From Branchinecta lynchi (lineage: Eukaryota > Arthropoda > Branchiopoda > Anostraca > Branchinectidae): a stretch of DNA of 64,000 bases. Shown here in pieces: positions 45,014 to 54,937 of this stretch. The first letter of the stretch is position 1, and each line of letters starts with the position of its first letter. The translations under genes and the position numbers were made by a program. The notes beneath the pieces are model-generated. The model was not told where the DNA came from, did not search any database, and was given only the letters and a program-made list of their open reading frames with translations. The stretch covers positions 19,300,533 to 19,364,532 of the forward strand of contig JAKZAP010000001.1 in assembly GCA_023053575.1 (NCBI GenBank), given 5' to 3'.

Positions 45014-45891
45014 CGGCTGTCCTCCGACAAAACCTCAAATTTTAGTTAGGAGTGGATCCCACCTAATCAGACCACGAGGAACTCAATGGTGAAATCAGAA
45101 TTTTTCTTCGATGGTTAGTTTCTTAGATCTCACTAGTATCTACTGAAGGTCTCAACTTTATTTTCGGGCTTTACCTAGCATGTAATACTATAAATTTACA
45201 TCTTCTCCAAAACTAGTACCTGACAAACCTACGCTCCACCAGCAACAAAATCACCAGCACTTTATTGTTTACGAAACTACGAACGTGTCCGAAAGCTCCG
45301 AAACGAACGAAAATGCTGAATTAATTCAGCATTTCATGCAGCATTTCGCTTTCGGACTTAATTTTCGCTCAATTAATGCAGCACTAATTCAGCATAAAAT
45401 TCATCGGCAAATTCAGCAAGAATGCTAAATTTTCATGAAGAAACTGACGAGTACGGCGATTCTCTCAGTGTTTTCGGCGGCAAACGTAACAAATTCAAAA
45501 AGACAACTGACAATTCGGCAAACATACCAAATTTAAGACAACTGGCGATCATGGCCAACGAAGCAGGAAAGATAAGAAGGTTGGATATCAGTAGCTCATC
45601 CATTTTGTCAGCTTTATACAGCTAATTCTTTTTTCTTCTTCTTCTTCCTGACTTAAATTTGGGTATTCTAGAAGTGTCAGAGAGAAAAAAAGGTAACAGC
45701 TTACGGACAAAAAAAGAAAAGAAAATGCAGCATTAATGCAGCATTTACAGCACCAAAAAGCTTTCGGACATGTTCTGTATTAGTTTGCTGAATGTGTACA
45801 AAAAAAAGAAGCAGCTTTAAGAAACAACGTTTTCGCGTTTTTCTCGGAAGCTACTCAGGTGCAGATACTAGGTTTTGCCGCAGGACAGCCG
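45014..45891. mobile_element. Element L, 22 bp terminal inverted repeats, AGTT duplication
   Basis: The ends are CGGCTGTCCTCCGACAAAAC+CT and the complement of CGGCTGTCCTGCGGCAAAAC+CT (20 of 22 matches). They are flanked by AGTT (45010-45013 and 45892-45895). The empty site is 13663-13666 in family F copy 1. It is 878 bp long, of which 495 bp is the nested element K. Confidence 0.82.
45281..45775. mobile_element. Element K nested in L, with a 67-codon frame
   Basis: The ends are GAACGTGTCCGAAAGCT (45281-45297) and the complement of GAACATGTCCGAAAGCT (45759-45775), with 16 of 17 matches. Just inside the left end is an 18 bp palindrome, TGCTGAATTAATTCAGCA (45314-45331), and ATGCAGCATT motifs recur inside the right end. 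A frame at 45422-45625 codes for a short hydrophilic peptide without a recognised domain. It is probably non-autonomous. Confidence 0.72.
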
Positions 45892-45968
45892 AGTTTGTCT
45901 CGCTCTAAATTTCGCGAGCGTAGTGGGTGGTGCTACGAGTAAGACCCGTTTCCAGTGCATAGGATTAT

Positions 45969-46789
45969 GGTTGGAATTGGTTGGAACCAAGCGGAACATT
46001 TGGTCAGTTCGCAGCGACTGCAAAACTCGTTTGTCAGTACAAGGCACGCCTCTTTTTTGCTGAACTTGCTTTTCAGCTCAAAATTCTCTGCTTGATTTAG
46101 TGTATGTGCATTTTCTTCCAGCGGAGGGGGCCTGACCGTCCCCTCAAGAGTGCTACCAGGGCTTTCAAAAGACCCGGCTGATAGCTGATATTGTTTGGAG
46201 AAGCTATTTGCCCGAAGTAAAAGAGCCGTCTCCACTGCCGCGCTGTTAAAAGCTTTTCACAGATCAGTAAACATCCTGAATACAGAAGACAGACCTGTGG
46301 CGTAATGGAGGGGGCCTGTTTCCGAGCGTGGAACTAGAATGGGGGTGTGAAAACACCCTTCTAAAAGTTGTGTATGAGGACTGAAGCGAGACAGAGTCCT
46401 GGGTGCAATTGATTGGATGGTTGACGGGAGAAAGTTTCATGGAAGCAGCAAGCTATTGGTTATCGGCGGATGCTTCGTAATAGCTATTACGGAAGGACAG
46501 TTGATCTCTTAGCTCTTACTTCCAGTTCACTGTCTCGAGTAATCTGATCATTTTGTGTTCTTCGGAGGAATTACAGGACTTTATGTAGCCTAATGAGTTT
46601 TTCTTCCTTAGTTGCCTTCTGAACGGTTTGAAAAAGCTTTCGGGCTTGTCCATGTCTCAGTTCAGTTTCAATTTCATTGGACTATATTTAAAGACAACGA
46701 CAAAAAATACACAATTAATATTCCTGCCAGGAAAGCACAAATGTAGTGCTTGGGTAGGGCGGGGAAATAACCGATATTAATTAAACACC
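45969..46789. other. Intron stretch, nothing recognised
   Basis: No repeat family or exon is seen. The minus frame at 45933-46235 overlaps family F and has no recognisable domain. Confidence 0.3.
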
Positions 46790-46899
46790 GAACAGAATCA
46801 ACTAACTGAATATTCTATTGAAAGAAAAAGGGAGGAGAGGAAAAAAATAACCTGTGGTTTCAACTTTAAATAAAATGAGGGAAAAAATAAGGGAAGGAA

Positions 46900-47260
46900 G
46901 GAACGAGAAAGAGAAATAACACTAAACAGTTTTCCTGTAATGACCTTTCGCTGCTCGCTTGAAGGAAATGATGTTATATGAATTCCGGATATGTAACGGT
47001 AGTAGATTCCAAATTGTCGGCGCAAAAAAATCGAAGTAAAAAAGAAGATCTTTTTGTTGATGGCGCTTCTTGGACGATGTCACAAGAGTTTCGGGTGTCA
47101 TAAGAATGCAAGTCTTGATTTAGTGAGAACAAATTTTGGAATGAAGACGGATGGAGGTTATTGAAATACTTGTAGCAAAAAGGCGCGATCTGGAAATCTC
47201 GAGTCTTCAAAACATCAAATATTCGTCAAATAAAGCTTCTTGTTTGTCCGCTGCTGTACT
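46900..47260 (-). pseudogene. LINE C-terminal fragment, minus strand
   Basis: The minus frame from about 47210 reads FCYKYFNNLHPSSFQNLF, then a YDTRNS motif, then a serine/arginine-rich run. This is the typical 'MYKYF...LP..F...Y.TR' C-terminal region of L2/CR1/Rex-like LINEs. A frameshift near 46985 is needed to reach the end (SFKRAAKGHYRKTV). The reverse transcriptase core is not present. Confidence 0.6.
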
Positions 47261-47776
47261 TGGCTTATATAGACGCATTTTCTGACCGGCGGTATTGTTG
47301 TATACATCGGTTAGAGTGATGATAATACAAAAATTTAACTAGTGTATTCACTTGTCATTGAAAACACAGCGTGATCTCTCTTTTCGTTACTTTGTACTGC
47401 CCTATTTTCCTTCTTATCTAGTGCGTAATAAAATTTCACTACTCCATTCATTGCTGGAAACATGCCTGAATCATCTACTCCTTGCAGATTTTTTTTATTG
47501 TCGCGGTGCCAACCTCTTATGGTTTGAATAAGCTCCTCAGTATCTGTGATGTTTTTGCATCATAGCACGATATTCTTTCAATGAAATGCCTCAAGTACGA
47601 GGACATTCATCGTTAGAGGAGGCACTTCTTTGTCGTCTTTCTGACTCTTGAGATTGAGCTCAAATTTTCCACTAAGCCAACCTTCTGTGTTGTTTGTGTG
47701 ACAGTTTCTTCTTACCGCTAGTTTGCACCCAAGACTCGTCGGCACTCCTCTTGTTGTTTTTTTTCTTTTTGTATAT

Positions 47777-48110
47777 ATATATATATATTTTATTTATAAC
47801 GCGCCAAATACAGAATGTGGTAGCGGAGTAAAGGGAATAACGCGAAATAACACACGATAAAATAACAGTATAAACACAAAAAATTTAGACATAATTACTA
47901 ACTGGGCCTGAAAAATTAATGAAAAACATCATGTACTCGAAGACCAGGATGACGAGATGTAGATAGTAGTGACGCTGACGTTTTCTTGAGTGAACGAATC
48001 ACATCTTGGACGCCGAACTTCTGAACTAATTTGTGGTTGCGGCAGGAACGAGGAAGGTACATGAAAAATTTACAATGATTATAGTAACACATGATTATTT
48101 GTATATCCGC
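47777..48110 (-). mobile_element. LINE 3' end, minus strand, with (TA)n tail
   Basis: On the minus strand a frame from about 48093 to 47923 reads MCYYNHCKFFMYLPRSCRNH, then HKLVQKFGVQDVIRSLKKTS, and stops. It is followed by an untranslated stretch with 'tttactccgc' and 'ggcgcgttataaataaaa', ending in (TA)n at 47777-47794. The tail resembles the LINE tail at 17475. Assignment of the short frame to a LINE C-terminus is an inference. Confidence 0.5.
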
Positions 48111-48127
48111 TTAGTTTATATGGCTTG

Positions 48128-48556
48128 TCATTTGGTCGATCTGTTATATCGACATAAGGGTACGTGAACAGACCGTCCGTATTTTCGCAACTGGATCCGA
48201 ATTGGCTCCTTCGCTATAAAATGTTGACGCATTGTATGCAGGTTTTCCCATAGTAACGCGAGGTTCGCATACGAAATCTTATCGTACTGTTTGTGCCCAT
48301 GGCTAATTTTGCTTGTATAACGGCCGGAATTTTTGGATCTCGTAAATAATGTAGCATAGGGATCTCCATTGTCTCTTGTCGCCACTGTCTTTTTCGGAAG
48401 CGGGTTTGTCTTTGTTTCCACGCTAAAAAAAAACAGGAATCTGAAACTTGAAGATACGACTAAAAGGGGCTTTTTTCCGTAAGATAGTGATTCATGCAGG
48501 AAAGTCTTTATATTTCCTTGAAGGAAAGAGTGCATTCCATGAAAGAAGAAAGGCAT
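48128..48556 (-). other. 142-codon minus-strand frame, unidentified
   Basis: This is one of the longest non-repeat frames. The C-terminal half looks protein-like (KQYDKISYANLALLWENLHT and so on) and lies directly upstream, on the same strand, of the LINE-like 3' end, so it may be a frameshifted part of that element. I recognise no domain. Confidence 0.3.
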
Positions 48557-48644
48557 CGTCCACGGTGAAGCCCGGCACTCGTCGGTCGGCTGGGAGAGGG
48601 AGGTCTGTGGTCTCCGGCTGTAGTTTTAAGGCTCAAACAAGGAC

Positions 48645-48770
48645 CAATTTTTCCGAGGGGTTGCTCTCTCTGCGTCACCGATGTACACCTCGGGGCGTCA
48701 CCGGCACCATGGAACGCGCCACTTGGTGTACATCGTTTTTGGGAGAGAGCAGCCCCTCGAGTTTTTCCGT
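48645..48770. repeat. Foldback of a GGGGTTGCTCTCTC ... GATGTACACC segment
   Basis: The left arm (GAGGGGTTGCTCTCTC ... CGATGTACACC, about 48655-48694) is repeated in reverse at about 48724-48762 (GGTGTACATCG ... GGGAGAGAGCAGCCCCTCG). The arms are about 36-40 bp around a ~30 bp loop. Confidence 0.7.
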
Positions 48771-48881
48771 CGGATGCGAATTTCCTCCTTCGCTCCTAAA
48801 TTTTGAAGAATCAAATGCAGGTATAATATCGCATGCGTATTTTTTAATGCGAAATATGGTCGGATTGTGTGTGCACATAGC

Positions 48882-49328
48882 TTTAAAGCACAATTCTTAC
48901 TAGAAAGGATCTTTCCATGATATAATGTCTCAGAAATGTCGTTTTCGAAATTAGCATTACCTTCCATGTACAATTAGTAATTTTCTTGTTAGTGCTTTTT
49001 GGCTCTATCCAGCCTTCGCTCTCTTCGACGCGGCGACTGGACGCAAAACATTTGAAAAGGGAATGTGCCGTGGACAAGAATTGGGAAAACCAAAAGAAAG
49101 TGAAAATATATAAAATATACCTGATGATCCAACATGTCTTCCAAAGTGTAAAATAATACTTCGAAGCTCCTCATATCTTTATTTATGAAAGAGCAGTCGG
49201 CTGGCAGAACTCGGCTAGGCCGAAGAAGCGCTAAGAAGTTATAGGTAGAGCACGGATTTCAGAAGCTTACAATTCCATAAGGGAGGTAAGAATAATATAA
49301 AAGGCCAACTAAGCAAGAGGTGTCCTTT
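48882..49328 (+). mobile_element. Family D element, short form, copy 2
   Basis: It is 447 bp long, starts TTTAAAGCACAATTCTTACT and ends AAGAGGTGTCCTTT. There is no M insertion. It lies about 350 bp upstream of the SMC2 signature exon. Confidence 0.75.
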
Positions 49329-49674
49329 GAGCGACTAACCTACCACCCACAGTATCTGTGCCGTCCGCAGTAACGAAACCAGGTTTGGCATCTGCTGACA
49401 GGACAAAATATTGTCTGGCAACCCAGGAAAATCTCGGCTAGCGTTAGAAATTGAATAATTCAAATAAAGTGCTTCACAGGGATTTGTAAAGAGAAAGATT
49501 TGAAAGGTCAGTAGACCTCGAAAGTCGTCACTTTGGGTGTGGAAACAGTGAAAAGCAAGACGGGTCCTTAATAAACTAAAAACTAACATGTCTAAAGAAA
49601 TTAAAAAAAGATTGACCTAACCCCGTTGTCTTTTACTCTTTTAATGTCTCTCCATAAAAACACGTTTTCTTCAG

Positions 49675-49884
49675 GTTAAAGTGGCCTTCGGAAATGTTTG
49701 GAAAGAGAGCCTTTTTGAACTGTCAGGTGGCCAGCGTTCGCTTGTCGCCCTTTCCCTCATCCTGGCCCTGCTGTTGTTCAAGCCTGCACCGTTATACATT
49801 CTTGACGAAGTAGATGCTGCGCTAGATCTCTCTCACACCCAGAACATCGGCTACATGTTGAAAACCCACTTCAAGAATTCCCAG
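49675..49884 (+). CDS. SMC2: SMC2 exon: ABC signature and Walker B
   Basis: This exon has 70 codons in phase 0, after the acceptor cgttttcttcag, with a gtgagc donor at 49885. It holds the catalytic half of the C-terminal head. The ABC signature [14 protein letters not shown] is at residues 16-29. The Walker B motif with its catalytic glutamate, [11 protein letters not shown], is at residues 41-51 (Asp44, Glu45), with the D-loop at AALD, followed by [11 protein letters not shown] is sandwiched between this signature and Walker A of the partner SMC4 head (family knowledge). All expected catalytic residues are intact. The exon stops at THFKNSQ; the next residues of the family, including the switch strand and roughly 55 C-terminal residues, are not visible in the remaining 14.1 kb. 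Confidence 0.97.
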
Positions 49885-49970
49885 GTGAGCTATATTTTTC
49901 GTATCCATGGAATCTTGCCCTTTTCTTATCAACTTGCCCTCTAAAGCAAGACGTGAATTTAAAAACTCAC

Positions 49971-50045
49971 TATCCCCAAGCGGGAGTTAGACCAGCGACC
50001 TCTCAGATTAGAAGCCAAGCTTCCTACCAGTACTGCTTTTGAGGG
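49971..50045 (-). repeat. tRNA-Arg(TCT)-like pseudogene or SINE head
   Basis: On the minus strand: an A-box-like 'agcagtactggtagga', an anticodon-loop-like 'cttctaatc', and a B-box-like 'ggtctaactcc', closing with 'cttgggga'. The acceptor stem does not pair cleanly, so this is not a functional tRNA. Confidence 0.4.
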
Positions 50046-51037
50046 ACTCGACACCGTTCCTTCCTGTAGCTTCTAAATTCGGTTCTAAGTTCCTTCCATT
50101 GTTTGACACTTCTAGAACACTGAAAGGGTTAGTACATCAGAAAGTATCCAGTGTTATCCCTATTTCGTTTCTTGAGAAATTGCTTTTGCCAACTTTTGCA
50201 GTCAGCCAGGCAACAGTCAGATTGTTCAGATCAGGGTTTCCGGTGTTTCTTCGGTAAGGGCTATGTTTTCGCTAAGTTTGTTAACGCTGGTCAAACTAGA
50301 TGCTCCCCCATTTCGACCCCAATGGTCGTATTGGTGACCCCTCGTTGGTCCCTTTTCCGGGGCTGGTAGGCAGCAAGTGTCAAGTGTCCATGAGTTTTCG
50401 TTCAAACTCTCCAAACCTGAACGTTGCGTCTCCAGATCAATCAAGTCTTAAATCGTAACAATACCAGGTTTTCTCCCAAAGATCAGAAGTAAACTCCCAA
50501 ACAGTTACAATGTGGCATGATATTTATTCAACTCGGAGTCCTGCCGGACAAAGGCTGTACTTCATACAACGTACAATAGTCCTGACACCACTTTGACAAA
50601 AATTGCCTTGGTTTTTTCGGGTCTAGAAACACCATTGTTTGTTGATTTTCTTGTGCTGATGTCTTGGCGCTAATCATACATTCCTGGTGCGTAGTTTACA
50701 TGTTGTCAACTCGACTAACTCCAGAAAAATGACTGGCTACATCCATCAAAAATTTCTAAACTTGGCTTTCAGACCACGCGGTCCTTCCTTTCGTTCTAGC
50801 ACAATGCATCACATTCAAGATTCCAATTTGATACAGGCCGAACAAATGGTCGATATAACTCAAGAATATATGAACTACCAAGTACCCCTAACAGTGAGGC
50901 GCGCTTCAACAGAAACTAGAGCAAGATAAGATAATTTTAAAATTACTTTCACAGCAATCATGCCGAATTTCCATTTCTCGTCAACATATCATATACGAAA
51001 ACGGTGTCAATGGACATTAACAGCAGATTTGTAGATG
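50046..51037. other. Intron stretch, nothing recognised
   Basis: No repeat family or exon is recognised. In particular I find no segment resembling the final SMC2 exon. Confidence 0.35.
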
Positions 51038-51119
51038 TCAATATATACATATACAATTTAAACACAACCGAATTATATAAATGCAAACGGAACAAAACAA
51101 ATTCATTTTTAGTCGTGAA

Positions 51120-51655
51120 CTTTCTGGGGGGGGGGGGTCCCGGGGAGGTCTACTTCTGGGAGGATCGTGAATGGGTGGGAAGAGATCACGGAACCTTGGG
51201 TTAAAAAAAGCTCGTGTTCCGTAACCAAAGCACAGTGTTTGTCTCCTTTCCTCAAGCGTAGTGAGCCCGAACTTTTTGAGAAGATACAAATAGGGGAGCT
51301 TTCCTTCCCGCCTAATAATGCGCTACTCCCTTTTTTGGATACATTCTATCCGGTCTGAAAGATCTTTAGTAAGGCTAAAATGCCATACCGGACAAGCATA
51401 CTCGAGAACTGGGCGTATCAACGAAGTATGAAAGTGGAGCAAATCTGAAGGTGGTGAAAATTTAACCATGTGTTTTAGGAGGGACAGCGGGGGGAAAGAT
51501 TGTTTAGTCATAGTTTCGACATGGGAGTCCCATTTATGGTCGTTAGAGAGTTTAACACCCAACAGCTTTACCACCGAAAGAGTTACTCCTGGGGGAATGG
51601 AGTTAATAAAGTTAAACGACGAAACACAAGAATTCGTTAGTGCCACAGTTTGAAG
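51120..51655 (-). pseudogene. LINE reverse transcriptase C-terminal half, minus strand
   Basis: The frame at 51646-51323 contains VKLLGVKLSNDHKWDSHVET, the thumb region, then RPVLEYACPVWH and RIECIQKR, all standard for L2/CR1/jockey-like enzymes. After a frame disruption at about 51290-51322, FGLTTLEERRQTLCF and FFNPRFRDLFP follow (to about 51165). The catalytic core is absent and the 3' end stops in a G(11) tract. Confidence 0.85.
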
Positions 51656-51699
51656 TCTACAATACTTTCACATAACCCGTTACGTTTTATTTTAAGCTA

Positions 51700-53455
51700 A
51701 GTTTACTTCAAATTCCTAACGCTACGTAAGCCACTTTTCATTAACCCTTCACGTTGATTTCTTACGTATAAATATAACCCGATGTGCCGACGAGTCAACC
51801 GACGCCCAACAAAAGCATACAAAATTGTATTTCTTCTGTATTCCTTATGTATAAAAAGAACCCGATGTGCCGACGACAATACCGAGGGCCGACAAAGGCA
51901 TGCCGAACTCGATTTCTTCCATGTTTTGCCCGACAAATATTTGCAGGATTTTATTTCTTGCGTAAAAAAGAACCCGAGGTCTCGACGACGCCCGACAACA
52001 GCATACAAGTTTGATTTCTTCTTTATTCCTTATGTATAACAAGACCAAAGGTTTCGATGGGATCCCAAAAATTCAATATTTGATCCAGACAATTGGGTCT
52101 TGTCTTCGCCAGATCCAGTCTTCGCCAGACTCCTTGAACATTTTTACTATTAAAATTAAAAAACAGGTTAATCATCTGAGAAAAAAAAGTTCAGGTATTG
52201 AATCAGCATGTGTGTTTACCCCTATAAGCCATCTCTGTATTGACGAAAACTTTCTGCCACTTCTGACAATGTCCCGGTTTCGGCCGAATTCCGGAACTAC
52301 TTTTCCGGCGAAAAAAGAAAGCTCAAAAACGAACTCAGCGTATCTTCTTTCCCCAATATTGAACATCTAATCAACTTCAAGGAAAAATTCAACTTATAAC
52401 AAATTTTCCGGCTCCAGCCGGATTCCCGTCGAACTATATGTTCGGGTAAAAAATTATTGTCATAAACGGATTCACCATCTCTTTACCCCTAAATCGAATA
52501 TCTAATCAACTACAAATAAAACTCTAACTTTTAACAATTTTCGGTTTTGGCCGGATTCCGGGCGAACTACTTGTCTGGGTAGAAAATTGTTTTCACATAA
52601 GTGGTCAGCATGTCTTCTTACCCCTAAATCGAACATCTAATCAACTCCAAATAAAACTTTTACTTTTAACAAACATTCCGGTTTTGGCCGGATTACGGGC
52701 GAAAGAAAATATTTTTCACCATTGTGTTCAGCATGGCTTCCTACCCATAAATCCAACATCTAATCAACTTCAAATAAGACTTTTACTTTTAACAGACTTT
52801 CCGGTTTTGGCCGGATTCTGGGCTAGCTACTTGTCCGGCGATAAAACGGTTTTCACCATCGTGCTTAGCATGTCTTCTTACCCTTAAATCAAACATCTAA
52901 TCAACTTCAAATAAAACTTTTACTTTTAACAAACTTTCCGGTTTTGGCCGGATCCGGGCGAACTACTTTTCCGAAATAGTTTTCACCATCGTGTTCAACA
53001 TGTCTTCTTACCCCATAATCGACTATCACATTATCTGTTTAAAATATTTAATTTGCCCCTTAATCTAAAACCCCTCCCGCACCCCTAAATGTAGGGCTAA
53101 ATAGCCCATCTACGTACTTGACCTTACTCTTGACCCAAAGAATCCTCACACTAAGTTTCATCAAAATATCTCATTCCCTTCGAGAGTTACAGTGCGCACA
53201 GATTGACGGACGGACAGAGGGACAACTTTTGCGATGTCATAGGTATCCCTCCACTTACGTTTTGGGATCCAAAAAAGAACCCGAGAATACCTAGGCCCGA
53301 CAAAAAGCATGCAGGATTCGATTTCTTCCTTATTTTGCCCGACACATGTTTGCAGGATTTTATTTCTTGCGTATAAAAACAACCCGATGTGCCGACGAGT
53401 CGACCGACGCTCGACAAAAGCATTCAAAATTATATTTCTTCTTTCCCTAGCCCCC
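51700..53455 (-). repeat. Family J minisatellite, interrupted by an A element
   Basis: Irregular 60-85 bp units contain 'aacccgatgtgccgacgag', 'cgacgcccgacaaaagcat' and 'attttatttcttgcgtat'. They lie at 51745-52038 and resume at 53273-53455 on the other side of a full-length A element. Joining the flanks restores a normal unit ('tatgtataa|aaagaaccc'), so A inserted into an existing array. Confidence 0.75.
52039..53272 (+). repeat. Family A element, full length (best example)
   Basis: The 5' end reads ACAAGACCAAAGGTTTCGAT then GGGATCCCAAAA. A complementary GGTCTTGT about 60 bp inside forms a subterminal stem with ACAAGACC. Five internal units of 121-136 bp follow (starts about 52397, 52533, 52670, 52791 and 52930), each with TTCCGGTTTTGGCCGGATTC and 'catgtcttcttacccc'. 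The conserved 3' module and TTTTGGGATCC end at about 53272. There is no protein-coding frame. The class is unknown, and it is non-autonomous. Confidence 0.88.
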
Positions 53456-53539
53456 CATTTCAATATTCATCCATATCACAATCCTGCAAAAATTTTCGGA
53501 TTAACCGCGGCCACGCTTTTGGTGAATCATCCTTCAGAG

Positions 53540-53790
53540 CCTCCAGGTACGCTGATTTTAGTTAGTCTTATTCTTGGCATTTGTGTCACTCTCTGCCAAA
53601 ATCTTATCATATTTACTAGCCTAGCATTTCTTACAGAAAATAAACCTGATTCCCCTCTCACTACTAAACTGTTCGTATACTTACTGAGTCCTAACCATCT
53701 CTTAAAATAACCTAGATGAATCGTCTCTATTTTTTCCCCTTTCTCATGTCCCCACACCTCAGACTCGTAATGCATAACTGAAGCTACCTT
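53540..53790 (-). pseudogene. LINE C-terminal fragment of another clade, minus strand
   Basis: The minus frame reads VMHYESEVWGHEKGEKIETI, then HLGYFKRWLGL, VVRGESGLFSV, and MIRFWQRVTQMP. It corresponds to the 'LYGSEVWG...IE..HL.F.K..L......GE.G..P......KYW.R' region found after the reverse transcriptase in many invertebrate LINEs. It abuts the decayed hammerhead segment. Confidence 0.7.
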
Positions 53791-53798
53791 ACTTCTGA

Positions 53799-53900
53799 TC
53801 TTCTGACGAGGACACTTGCCAAGAAGGGCCGAAATATAGCTGATGAAGCATCTTAGCTGACGCATCCGTTGTATACATTACTTGAAAGTCAGTCACAAGA
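53799..53900 (+). ncRNA. Decayed Penelope-type hammerhead segment
   Basis: CTGACGA (53803-53809), stem II GGACACTT / AAGGGCC (one mismatch), GAAATATA and GCTGAT match the 8105-8148 ribozyme, and similarity continues to about 53892 ('agctgacgcatccgttgta'). The stem I 5' strand (cttt/tctt instead of CAGC) no longer pairs with GCTG, so it is probably inactive. Confidence 0.6.
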
Positions 53901-54680
53901 TTGATTTTAGCCGTAATTCATTTGCCTGGTGGACGATCTCTAAACATTTAGTTTCATTTTTTATTTGTCTAGTGTACATGCTTTGGACTGAACGACTAGA
54001 CCCCATCTCCGTCCGTAGCTTTTGCAACTAATAATTTAATTGCCCGTTGCGGGTAGAGCTGAAGTACTTATGAAATGTGTCTCAAGTCGGTATTTACGTT
54101 CAAGTGTAGATTCCTTCTGATGACAACGGGACTTGGATTACGTTTCCTTATCCATTATATTTTGTTCAACTCTTTCACGCCAGCAGCAAATCCGTTAAGG
54201 CTGGCGTAAACGTTTAATTATTAAGTTTATTTTTTTTCCTCAAATTTTCATCGCTCTCATCGAAGAGAACTTATTCTGTTTTTCCTTGCACATCGAAGAT
54301 CTTCCTGGACAAACTGGCAAATCTTCTCATCGAGTTAATCCGTTGTGTTTGTTTCCTTCTGCCTCGTATCATGTTCCCTTGAGTTTCAACTCTGGGTTAA
54401 TGGACCGTAAGAGGCTCAGTGGGAAGGGAGTACGTAGGAGAATCTGAGTGAACCTCAAGTCCCTTAAAGGCACAGAAAACTTGACTACGCAACTTTCGGC
54501 CATCAAACCTACCTGCGGGGCTTATATAAAGATGCAGGGACTTATTGTCGACAGGACCCCCCTTCTTTGTTATCTCCAACCCCCTCCTTAGTGTTCCCAA
54601 AGCTAGCTGGCAGGCCCTTGCCCCTTATGCACTGTAATTATGCACTTATGCACTGTAAAAGTTCGCCTTTGGCCGTTTTT
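53901..54680. other. Intron stretch, nothing recognised
   Basis: No repeat family or exon is recognised. Confidence 0.35.
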
Positions 54681-54740
54681 CGGCCATAGTATCGGGATTG
54701 TGGTCAAGAGATCGTGCGTTCGATTCCTACTCCTGGCACA
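54681..54740 (+). repeat. tRNA-derived SINE fragment
   Basis: 'gattgtggtcaagagatcgt' followed by the B box CGTTCGATTCC (54717-54727) and 'ctcctggcaca'. The order and spacing are those of a tRNA-derived SINE head with a shortened anticodon region. The limits are unclear. Confidence 0.45.
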
Positions 54741-54937
54741 CAAACATTTTGCTTGTTTTTCTACCAACTCAAAAGTCGAATTCTCGGAAACTGCAATGCT
54801 CGTAACGAGAATTTTTCTTACTCTCAATGTCGACCAGGGTACATTCTTGATATGTCAGGTAGCTCCCCGAGTCAAGTTTGAGTCAAGTTTTCTGTTCTTT
54901 TAATTAAGCAACTGTGTAAGGGTTGCGTAACTATCAG

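Larger units (their letters stand above)
44482..45968. repeat. Family F repeat, copy 2, split by E and L
   Basis: Its F sequence is 44482-44655, 44944-45013 and 45896-45968, totalling about 317 bp against 327 bp in the uninterrupted copy at 13419. The two gaps are exactly the inserted elements plus one copy each of their target duplications. Confidence 0.75.
9476..49884 (+). other. SMC2: SMC2 gene body, partial (four internal exons and three complete introns)
   Basis: Four exons joined at 9754/20755, 20871/27840 and 28055/49675 give one uninterrupted 274-residue stretch that aligns end to end with the C-terminal quarter of SMC2. No residues seem to be missing at any junction, so the three introns (11,000, 6,968 and 21,619 bp) contain no further SMC2 coding exon. 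All introns start with GT, end with AG and are phase 0. The gene continues beyond both ends: the N-terminal head, hinge and most of the coiled coil lie upstream, and the last ~55 residues lie downstream. SMC2 pairs with SMC4 in condensin I and II and compacts mitotic chromosomes by ATP-driven loop extrusion (family knowledge). The whole window is therefore probably transcribed as SMC2 pre-mRNA. Confidence 0.95.

Noticed and set aside
48448..48903. 151-codon plus-strand frame
   Set aside because: It crosses a foldback and the start of a family D element, so it is a composite of unrelated sequence.
49971..50045. Functional tRNA-Arg gene
   Set aside because: The A and B boxes and a TCT-like anticodon loop are visible, but the acceptor stem does not pair and the B box is off consensus.
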